From: Erpobdella octoculata
Lineage: Eukaryota; Annelida; Clitellata; Hirudinida; Erpobdellidae
Length of the DNA stretch: 64,000 nucleotides
Direction of reading: 5' to 3'
Assembly: GCA_963978895.1 (NCBI GenBank)
Contig: OZ022238.1
Coordinates: 15,213,154-15,277,153 of the forward strand
Below the pieces are notes generated by a model, which did not search any database, had not been told where the DNA came from, and was given only the letters and a program-made list of their open reading frames with translations. This document shows, piece by piece, positions 55,201 to 64,000 of this stretch. Both the position numbers and the translations under genes were made by a program. Position 1 is the first letter of the stretch, and every line of letters begins with the position of its first letter.

Positions 55201-58105
55201 TTCTAGGTAGTTGTCAGCTTGCTCATTGCAACACATAAATCATCATCATTTATTTTTAAAACATCCCTTTTCCATGTTAAGCTAGGGTTGGACCTTTTTT
55301 CCATATCAGGTGCCTCCACAAGGCATGATTCAAAGCAGACTGTGTAAGTTTCCTTTTGTAATGTTTGTCCTAAATGTCCAGCAATAACCCAAGATTTTGT
55401 GTAAAAATCTTGATGACCCACCCTACTAAATGTAGTCAGTCACACAGCTAAAACTCACCAGTTGTAGCCAATGACTCAGCCCGCATAATTCAACTCTGGT
55501 CAAAATAGAGTTTACATGAAAATGCAAAACTCAGATATTAATTGGCTTATATAATAAATGGTTATATCATTTTATTTGATGAACACTATATAAGCATAAA
55601 TTTCCTTGGCATTCAAATTGATATATCTTCACGAATATAACTCATACAATAAAAAGATTTGTATATTTTGTTTTCTTTTTGTGTTCTTTCATATAATATA
55701 AAATTTAATTTAAAAAAATGATTTTGAAAGTTTTGTGTGACTGCCTAACTAAATGTCTTGAAAAAACAAGTAAAGGAAAAAACAAGTTTTTTAACACAAA
55801 CTTTAATTTCAAATACACTCAATTTAGAAATACGAAAAATGTTCAAATTAAGTTGTTGTTTTTTTTAATTGAATCATGTATTGTCATCCAATATAAAGCC
55901 ATGCTGAAAGTTTCAGCTTCCTAGCTAGTCAAAAAGCTGGTTAAATTTTACTTGCAAGATTTGCATACAGAGAAAGCCACACACACTAACAGAGATTGTA
56001 ACCTAAATAAAAGTTTGTAAAAATTGAGATGTAACGATTTGGCGTGGTATTCAAGTCCACACTCCGAGTTTGTAATAACCTCACATACAATTAATGTTTA
56101 ATAAACAGTCAAACTTCAAATATAAATGGTGACTTTCTAACTTATGATGTTGGAGAAAGCTACTGTTTGAAATGTAGCAAAATAATAGGTTTTCTTGTTC
56201 TTCACAACCATCTTGCTTATAGCAAAAATAGGTGCCTTTATACACGACTTTCCTGTATATAGCAATTGGAGGGGCTGGTGCTAGAGCGGTAGAGCGTTCG
56301 CCTGTCGACCGTTAGGTCAGCAGTTCGAGTCATAAGGATTCAGAATATGTAAGTTTCATTTTTACTAGACGATTGGTTTAGGCGTGAAAAAAGAAAAACA
56401 TTTCCATAGGGACTTTAGTATGGGATTTTGCATAAACTTCAAAAATCGATTTTTCACGCCTAAACCAATCGTCTAGTAAAAATGAAACTTACATATTCTG
56501 AATCCTTATGATTTATCCTATTTATAAAAAGAATAAAAAAATTGTATGTAGGAATTTATTTTTTATCGATTTTTGAAGTTTACGCCAAAATCCCATACTA
56601 AAGTCCCTACGCGATAGCTTCGACAACTTCAAAAATCGATTAAAAATTAATTTCTACATAAATTTTTTTATTTTATTTTTTTTATAAATAGGATATATCA
56701 TAAGGTTTCAGAATATGTAAGTTTCATTTTTACTAGACAATTGGTTTAGGCGTTAGAAATTAAGGTAAAGTTCTAGTATAGCGTCATCGGCCGATTTCTA
56801 TAAAAACCCGGTTTAAAAAACTGTTTAATAGAATAAGCTCAGAACATACTACAAAAACGTTTTTTACAGAAAAACTTACTAAAAACCGACTTTAAGCAAA
56901 AATATCCAAAGGCAATGTTGATAAGCGGAATAATACAATTCAAGGAATGAAAATTGAGGAAGAGTTAAAATAAAAAATACAATATTAAAATAACAAATAA
57001 ATGTTAAAGTGTTCAAAATAATTGTTTAAAAATCAAAGCGCTGAGAGGAAATTTATCCGTGACTAGCGGGGTACCCGGCCTTGCCCGGGGTTTTTCTATC
57101 GTTTTTTTTCTCTCGCTCCTGTTTCCCTTACCGCTTACTCTTACGCTCCCGGTCGCTTTCCCGCTCCCAGTCGCTTTCCTGCTCCAGGTCACTTTTCCGC
57201 TCTCGATCGCTTTCTGGTACCAATCATGACTTCTAAAACTCAGAATTTCTGCTCCAAGAAATATGGTCGAAACCGTAATAAAGACAACCAAGCAACCAAG
57301 TACTTTTACTTTGATATTATTTTTTTTTTGGCGTTGGCTGCTAATTTATTGTTTTTAATGTGTTTTTTTATTTGTCTTAAGGCATATTGACAAAACCATC
57401 GCATTTAAAGAAACTATTTTAGACATGGAGCGAGTACGCAACTCGTACTTCTAAAACAAACTATTATTTTTTAAGTTTTAATTTCCATAATTTTAATTTT
57501 TAATTTATTCTTCTAAATTGTCTATTTCTATTCAAAATGTGTTTAATTTTTATTTTCTTTATTCCTACTGTTCACTTCTATCGCTATTGACAAATAGATC
57601 TTCATCGGGAACTACAGTGCTATAATTTCTGTTTTTTTTAGTTATTTATGTTGTAATTAGACTTTATTTATGATTTAAACATCATTTACGTTAAACCCCG
57701 GTCATTTTTCATAAAAATCGGCCGATGACGCTATACTAGAACTTTACCGAAATTAAAAACGCTTCAGCTAGGCCTACTATAGGAAAATTTTCCGTGGCTA
57801 ACTTCACGCACCTGGGTGGTTATAGGGCAATATAAGGGTTACATAAGTTCATAACTAACTTCCTGCTTTTCGGCCTTTTTTAAGCAAAAAAAAGTGCAAC
57901 TAAAGCGAACCTTTACACACAAAAACTATATCATAAATTTAAAAAATCTCATTTGGAAACTTTTATATTGACAACTTACATCTTCTAGAAACTTGGTAAC
58001 GTCGTAAACTTCGTTGTGAATGGCGAGCCAACAAGATCTCGAATTGTTGTGTTCCTTCAACTCAGAATACTTAATGCATTTGACCTCTCCTTCGCCGGCT
58101 GCCAT
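52264..58105 (-). CDS. CYB5: cytochrome b5, tail-anchored
   Basis: A small heme protein of the ER or outer mitochondrial membrane that passes electrons to desaturases, hydroxylases and P450s. Six exons: 58105-57980, 54436-54400, 53828-53737, 53435-53409, 53168-53131, 52339-52264. All are GT-AG in phase, giving 131 aa. The heme core is complete: [17 protein letters not shown], then the first axial ligand His43 in HPGGEE, and the second, His67, in EDVGHSLDA, the usual 24 residues apart. A short linker encoded by a 27-nt exon (EDKEKINQS) and a Gly/Ser piece leads to a C-terminal anchor, [20 protein letters not shown]. Intron 1 holds the foldback cluster and the Merlin derivative. ER and mitochondrial forms cannot be told apart here. 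Confidence 0.96.
55730..56020 (-). repeat. interspersed repeat, family C
   Basis: Same orientation as 45595. It includes AATACACTCAATTTAGAAAT and GTATTGTCATCCAATATAAA. In CYB5 intron 1. Confidence 0.85.
56271..56331 (+). repeat. tRNA-like segment (SINE head)
   Basis: GGGGCTGGTGCTAGAGCGGT then AGAGCGTTCGCCTG resembles an A box and D arm, and CAGTTCGAGTC resembles a B box. The 3' acceptor strand is missing, since the sequence runs straight into a palindrome. Confidence 0.55.
56331..56750. repeat. nested foldback repeat
   Basis: Arms 56331-56391 and 56450-56510 are near-perfect inverted copies (CATAAGGATTCAGAATATGT through AGGCGTGAAAA). A second inverted pair built on ATCCTATTTATAAAAA (about 56515 and 56690) surrounds a copy of the loop sequence, and a third arm copy lies at about 56700-56752. 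The loop phrase CATAGGGACTTTAGTATGGG occurs in both orientations. Confidence 0.85.
56764..57748. mobile_element. non-autonomous Merlin-type transposon with TIRs and 8-bp target duplication
   Basis: The ends are inverted copies: GGTAAAGTTCTAGTATAGCG then TCATCGGCCGAT at the left, and its complement ending at 57748. Both flanks read GAAATTAA (56756-56763 and 57749-57756). The interior matches the leader and 3' arm of the transposase-bearing copy at 13020-14850, with the coding region deleted. A Helitron-like fragment sits inside at 57063. Confidence 0.85.
57063..57225 (-). mobile_element. Helitron-like fragment nested in the Merlin derivative
   Basis: On the minus strand the minisatellite is followed by CCCCGGGCAAGGCCGGGTAC then CCCGCTAG|T. 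The related Merlin arm near 13260 continues without it, so it was probably inserted after Merlin elements had begun to spread. Confidence 0.6.
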
Positions 58106-61100
58106 ATTCTCTCTTATTTTATCAATCGAGAGTAGAAGTGAGAAACCAGAGCACACCCTGCAATAAACTGACACTCAGCAAAGATCATAGAGCGATTCAA
58201 GACAAAGACTACAAAACTCTTTGCTAAAATAGCACTTAATTGTCAAAAAAATTAAGTTAAAAAACAAAAAATAATTTGTTTAAATTACAATTTTAAAATA
58301 ATTAAATAACCTTTTAATATTTAGGTATACTAAGGTAAGTAGGACACTTGTTTAGAACAGAATAATGGAGGTAGTTTACAGCGGCGGATCTAGAGGGCCC
58401 TGGGGGATCGGATTCCCTCAGAAGTTTTAACAGAAAAATTAAACTTTAATTTTTTACTTAGCTTGCAACTTCATTCTGTTTGTCTATAGCCCGAGTCTTT
58501 ATCTCTACTAAATTCTCCTCTCGGCCATCAATAGTTCTGATATTTGACAGATGTTTAAAAATGTTGGTCTTTTTTAAAACCAATTCAGTGCAAAATATAT
58601 TTTAAATATTATTTTAAAAACTATTCAAATTTCTTTTTTCTAAATATCAATCAATCAAATAAACTTATAGAGCACCTTTTCTTAAATTCAAAGGAGCTTG
58701 CTCTCCAATAAATTCGTTAAATAAAAATGTTCTAAGAAATCACGAAAAACAACAATGAATTACAACATGCTTACCTAATTAGAAAACGAAAGACTATCAG
58801 CATAAATAGGCTCGAACGAGTTAAAAGCACGTTCTTACATCAGTAATCATTTTTAATATGAATTAAAGCTGAAACAAAAATGAAAATGTTGCCGGATTTT
58901 TCCATGCCGCGGATTTAATGAATACTCCAACTGTTGGCTGGTTTTTTGACGTGTGGGTCATAATTTAGCAGCCGCATAAAATGGCGGCTCCAATAAATAA
59001 CTACTCCAATAAATTCCATAATTTAAATGTTTTAATAAATATAATATTTGATATTTTTAAATGACTATTAACTTTAATATATGTAAATGTTTTTTTGTTG
59101 TTTTGACGATCTCGGCTCTCCGGCGTCTACCATATTCGGATGTCTGTTGTTGAGAAGTTTTGAGTTTTCTGTCGACTGTGGTCTCATTGAGTCTCATACT
59201 TCATCGCAATCCGTTTCAGCACTCGTGTCTGGTGGTCAACGGCCCTCGCCTGCCGACGTTTTTCTCATCATCTGGGTCTTCACTTTTCTTCATCTAAGAC
59301 TTAATAGCTTGATGTCTGATTATACCAAAATGCGATTTGCGGCTCTTGTTAATAAAATAGGTCAACCTGGGACTTCTGTTTTTGTTTTTTGACTATTTTG
59401 TAACTTAATGGCTGTTTTGTTTTTTATCAATTGTTTTTTACGTAAGGGTTTGCTGTAATTTTGTTTTAATTGTTGCTGGTTTGAGCTGTTATTCGAATAT
59501 TTTTTGTTAGAGTTTTCTGCACTGATTGGTTTGCTGGTTTTTAAATTAACATGGCTTATAGTGGATCAAAATGACCTGTGTTCAAACTACTACAACAATT
59601 AGAGGCAGCTGTTTATGTCGCGTGCCGGTAAGATTGGAACCGCTAACAGGCAAACGCTTTACCACATTTTAACCAGCGCCCTTATTGGTTTGTATTTTTT
59701 GAATCATGTTGTATTGCTGTGCTTTTATTTGACTTACTGTTTGATTTCTTTTTTTTTGTGTTTCTGTGTCAAAGGGATTATTATTTCTTCTATTTTTTAA
59801 AATGTTTGTTTGTTTTTTAAAGTGTGTCATCATGTTAGTGACTGAAAAAAGTTTTCTTAAAATCCTTTGTATCCTCTGATTGATCACAAACCCATTTTCC
59901 GTCATCTGATCGATCTGAAACTTCTATGGGCCAAGTTTCAGATCGTTAAGAACAACAATTAATTTCTCCCATCCCACCCTGGATACGCCCCTCGCTACTT
60001 GAGGAATTCCAACGTGGATGTTTGTTAATTTAGCACGATAGAGGATATTTTTTTAAAATTATGCTATGCTGTCAAAGTCTTAAAAATTATTTAATTAGCT
60101 ATAAACTTTACACAGAACAATAATGCCGTAACAATCTATGAGTTAAGCTGCTATGTCAATAACTCAACAAATACCACTTCAGATTTATAACCTACTACTA
60201 CTATGAATGCAACGTTTCATAATAGCCTATATTATTTAGACTTCATTTTATTTGCATATTTTATTTGCTGCTTATATTACCGATGGTGTTTGTTGTAAAT
60301 TGAGCTTCTTAGTTCTGACTTTTATCATAGTCTAAGCAGAAAGGGAGCTACAAATGCCCCCTTAAGAAAGTTTATCGGGTTTCGGGGGTTTTGTATGGTT
60401 ATTACAAACATTCAAAAAATAACTAAAATTTATATTGAGATTTTATATCAGTGGTAAATCTTGTGGTTTCTTTACGTTAAAAAATAGCCCACAAAACCGA
60501 TCCTTCCCAAAACCAGTTACTAACTTTTTTTAAATTTTTACTTAGTTTCAAACTCTAAGCATAAAATAACTATCAACTGGTTTTGGGGAAATTTTAGAGG
60601 TAATTGAAAACTTTTGGGGAAGAAACATTCCCCCTAAGGCGCGTGGATAAAATTGTAGGCAGTAATAGTTTGCATTTTGGTGTCGTCCAATGTGATGGTG
60701 TCGCCCTGCGTGGTCCGCACCTCTCCCACCCCTAGTGACGTCACTAGAATGAACTCATATTGCCTTCTTCTCTGCGAATTGTTTTAACAGCTTGTCATTG
60801 TTCAACTTTTCTGCAGTCATTGCCAACGAAGCAACGATGATAGTTTGCTGTCATAAGCCTAGGAGAGCTAATCGTAGGTAGGTACTACTGAAGTAATCAT
60901 TACCCAAATGCCTTAACAATACTAACCTTTTTCTCTTATAATAGTTGATGAGGTGGGGGGCTACTCGCAGGTAATTTTCGAAATTTCAAAAACTTTTGTT
61001 TAACATTTTCTACCTATTTTTTGAAGAAAATATTTAGACTTTGATTATGTTGAAAGGACACTCTGAAAAATAACGACTACTGTAGGATTGACGGAAAATA

Positions 61101-61591
61101 GAGATGAAACAGTGCGGAGATGGGCATGGATGGAAATGAGAATGGATGACTGCGGGGATGGTTGGGAATAGAGATGATACTGGTGAGAATGGAAGGGGAT
61201 ATTTGCGGAGATGGGTGAGGATGGAAAGTGGTCCACGTACATCTAGTCACGTGTAGATTATATCAGCATGTTTTGTGTGTGTTCAATTACTATAGAATTC
61301 TATAACATAGGGGACGGTATGTTACAATTTAAACATATTTGGCAATAAAGTTATTTTTGAGACAATCATATCTATGGATTTTGTATGTTGTAAACACTAC
61401 ATTCAAACAATTTTTTTATTTAGTATATTTATTAAAAAAAAATAATCCCGTGGTCAGGGTTGTTTGTTACACAAGCCGGAGTTGAATGTTACAGCTATCA
61501 AACAAGCATTTACAATTAAAATAATGTGTAAATTAACAGTTAGTAACAGTAATGTTAGTATGATCAACAGTTAACACTAGTTATTCATCAC
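58106..61591. other. intergenic region between CYB5 and cystatin
   Basis: It holds the presumed CYB5 promoter, a hAT-like end at 58379 (CAGCGGCGGATCTAGAGGGC), a plus-strand 101-aa open frame at 59087-59392 without recognisable domains, GATGG/GAGATGGG-rich sequence at about 61090-61230, and AT-rich filler. No gene can be supported. Confidence 0.45.
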
Positions 61592-61840
61592 CAGAGATGT
61601 AGTACTTGGTACTCGTACTTGTACTCGAGTACAACTCGAGTACGTTTTTAAGTACTCGTACTCGGACTCGTACTTGAAACCTTGGTACTCGTACTCGTTT
61701 TCCACTCAATACTGAGTATAAGAGATATAGTACTTGATACTCCTACTCGTACTCGAGTACAACTCGTACTCGATACCATGGTACTCGTACTCGATATCAT
61801 GGTACTCGTACTCGCACCATAAGTACTCGCAACATCTCTG
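61592..61840. mobile_element. hAT-type MITE built of ACTCGT repeats
   Basis: The ends are CAGAGATGT and ACATCTCTG, and both sides are flanked by TTCATCAC (61584-61591 and 61841-61848), an 8-bp target duplication. The 249-bp interior is mostly GGTACTCGTACTCGAGTAC-like words. It has no real coding capacity. Confidence 0.85.
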
Positions 61841-61848
61841 TTCATCAC

Positions 61849-62968
61849 TATCACAGTTTTGACTCAAATATGCCAGATAATAGTCAAAGCCATTTGTGGC
61901 ATCCAATTCAGTCTTCGTCAAACAATTCAGCCGTTTTATTTCACCCTGCAACAGACTTTTATGTTTTCTTAACTTTGTTTAGTTTTTGTTTTTTTCTTGC
62001 TAAATTGTTGGTCTTGCTTTTTTCTCTAGCCAGTTTAACATCTTTATTAGACTTCTTTTGCCTCTCCAGGTTTACTGTTTTTAAAAACATTAGTCCTGTT
62101 TATCTTTTTTGTGCTGCTAGAGAGCATTATTGACTAGATTATGTATTAGTCAAAATAGCCAAAATCAATTCACTGAATCTGGGCGAAGCTGGTCAGTTTT
62201 ATCCTTATGAGTCTTCATTTTGCCTGAAACATCTTTTTTAGAGAAATTAAACCATCAGTTTAAATTCATTTAAAGAAACCAATAATTAATTTTTCAAATC
62301 AAAGACTTTGTTTTTTTTCATATTGATTCGAAATTGTTTTATTTTTTCTACCCTCACATACTTTGTATGTTAAGTATTTAGAAAACTGTAGTCAGTGTAG
62401 TCTGTAAGGTCAATGTTTTGCTATTTGATAAACTTATTATCATAAAAAATGATTTGCAAAACACTAGAAGCTGCAGAATTACAAAATATAAAGGATTTGT
62501 GAAAAACGAAGTTTTTGACGGTTCATTTGTTTTATCTGCGTTCTTTCACTCTCTTGCTCTCAACTGCATATACCTATTAGGTATAACATTTATATTATAC
62601 ATTAGATTGTATTATACAATGTTTTATTTTTACACTACTTTACCCATTGTCAATTCTATTTGTATTGGTAATTTTAAAACTTTCGCATCATTTCACCAAC
62701 AATGATCATCGCATTGTTTTATTAATTTTATTATGATGTTTATTATTACATCTCTTTATCCCCAGCAGTGGCGCCACTGGTTCGCAATCACTAACTCCGC
62801 CTACCTGTTTACACAATTTCTTTATCTAGGTAGGCTGAGTCCATATATATATGGTTGGGTCATGAGACGACTTTTAATTCTCTCGTGACTGATTGTCTTT
62901 ATAAGCGCCGGCTGGAGAAAAATTTGGATCGTTATTTATTGAAAACAAACTTTACATTTTTCATTAAA
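61849..62968. other. region upstream of cystatin
   Basis: AT-rich. Near 62500 the phrase AAACGAAGTTTTTGACGGTT then CATTTGTTT is shared with about 36328, and a TATA-like ATATATATATGG lies about 120 bp before the cystatin ATG. No other gene is seen. Confidence 0.4.
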
Positions 62969-63770
62969 ATGGCCGGGAGAATGTGCGGTGGTGCTTCCGA
63001 AGTCAGGGATGCTGGTGCCTCGGAACAGGAGCTTATTGATAAAGTTTGTGACACAAAATATGTGCTTTTTATAATTGATATGCTGATTAAACCTATTTTT
63101 AACCATTTTATGTTTTGTTTTTTGAGTTTTCTTGTTTTACGTAAATAAAGGACACAAATCGGAGTTAATAAATGAACTTTTTCATTACTAGGTGAAACAT
63201 CTTGTAGAAAGCAAGACCAACATGAAGTTTAGTCAATTTTCTGCTAAAAAAGTTTCCACTCAGGTTGTGGCTGGAACTAACTACTTTGTCAAGGTTTGTA
63301 TTTATTTGGAAATTTTTCTTCTTTTTTAAAATTTTCTATAAACAAAACTGTCCAGTATCCAGAATCAGATGTAAATTAATCTGAGTAAATAAGTGTAACC
63401 ATTAATTATTAAGTGATTAAAGTAAGGTGCACTGTCATACGCTATACACTTGCTGTGTCATTGATTCGCTTAAATCAAGTTATTATTTATTTAATCTTGA
63501 AAAATTTCACATTGTATTATACAAGACTGAAGCTGCAAAACTTGTTCGATGTATAAAGTTAATTATTAACTGTTAATACATACATTTTTTACTATTTTTA
63601 CACATAAGTTGACCACATAACAATAATTACAGGTGCATGTTGGTGGTGATAACTATGCACATCTCAGAATATTTGTTCCTCTTCCCTGCAATGGCACAAC
63701 ACCAGAGCTTCATGGAGTTGAACACCCAAAGACAAAAGATTGCAAGCTGGCATATTTTGGTCCTAATTAG
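62969..63770 (+). CDS. stefin-type cystatin (cytosolic cysteine protease inhibitor)
   Basis: Stefins block papain-like proteases (cathepsins) reversibly in the cytosol. Three exons: 62969-63043, 63192-63293, 63633-63770. GT-AG introns, both phase 0, give 104 aa. The family landmarks are in order: an N-terminal glycine pair in MCGGASE, the first hairpin QVVAG (residues 49-53), the TNYFVKVHVGGDNYAHLRIF strand, and the C-terminal region ending KLAYFGPN. There is no signal peptide, which fits a stefin rather than a secreted cystatin. Unlike most stefins it has two extra cysteines late in the chain (PLPCNGT and KDCKL). No neighbour suggests regulation. Confidence 0.93.
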
Positions 63771-63857
63771 CTCCTAAACTTATAGCAGAAGATTTTCATG
63801 AACTTCTAAAATTGATTTACGTTTATGTGTTCTTCTTAATTGTGTCATTATGGGATC

Positions 63858-63863
63858 AATAAA
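63858..63863 (+). terminator. putative poly(A) signal of the cystatin gene
   Basis: AATAAA about 90 nt after the stop codon, in the sequence GGGATCAATAAATCATCTGG. Confidence 0.7.
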
Positions 63864-64000
63864 TCATCTGGTTTTAAGAATCTAAATGTGATATGAGTTT
63901 TCTATGTAATGATTTATAGTCTCCAGTTTGATTAAGAAAATGTTTAATGGGATAGTTTTGACGGTAGTTTAGGGACTAAAAGAATGTTTAAGGTTGTAAT

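Noticed and set aside
59087..59392. A 101-codon plus-strand frame
   Set aside because: No domain, no splice context and no flanking evidence; frames of this length are expected by chance in this much sequence.
62418..62705. A 95-codon frame
   Set aside because: Hydrophobic AT-driven composition, part of it shared with a non-coding repeat at about 36328.

Overview
This window reads as nuclear DNA from an animal, probably an invertebrate. It is AT-rich, its genes are split by many GT-AG introns, and it is full of simple repeats and transposon debris. There is no bacterial-style gene packing. No species call is attempted. The presence of a phosphoethanolamine methyltransferase (known from nematodes, cnidarians, fish and amphibians but not mammals) argues against a mammal.

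Five protein-coding genes were rebuilt exon by exon, with splice sites and reading phases checked by hand. (1) MTMR14, a myotubularin-type phosphoinositide phosphatase, minus strand, 508-16148, 16 coding exons, 634 aa. (2) ALAD, delta-aminolevulinic acid dehydratase of heme synthesis, plus strand, 23576-30024, 9 exons, 339 aa. (3) A two-domain phosphoethanolamine N-methyltransferase, minus strand, 30742-41288, 12 exons, with an apparent frameshift in its last exon; it is tail-to-tail with ALAD. (4) Tail-anchored cytochrome b5, minus strand, 52264-58105, 6 exons, 131 aa. (5) A stefin-type cystatin, plus strand, 62969-63770, 3 exons, 104 aa. The genes look like an ordinary neighbourhood with no shared pathway, although ALAD makes heme precursors and cytochrome b5 binds heme. 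A possible exon of a sixth gene touches the left edge.

Between and inside the genes lie: short Helitron-like elements with GC-rich minisatellites and CTAG-T 3' ends (4216-6950, 15 kb, 23 kb, 25.6 kb, 37.5 kb, 49 kb, 51 kb, 57 kb); a decayed Merlin DNA transposon (13.0-14.85 kb) fused to an inverted deletion derivative, with a second derivative at 56764-57748 that has clear terminal inverted repeats and an 8-bp target duplication; a pogo-like element inserted in a giant (TTAC)n array at 17 kb; CR1/Jockey-type retrotransposon pieces at 12.5, 20.3-21.4 and 35.5-36.0 kb; hAT-like MITEs; several palindromic foldback repeats; and long tandem arrays.

The observation most worth following is an exact 16-nt histone-type 3' stem-loop, on the coding strand, about 47 nt after the inferred ancestral stop of the Merlin transposase. 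It suggests a transposon whose mRNA 3' end may have been made by the replication-dependent histone pathway.
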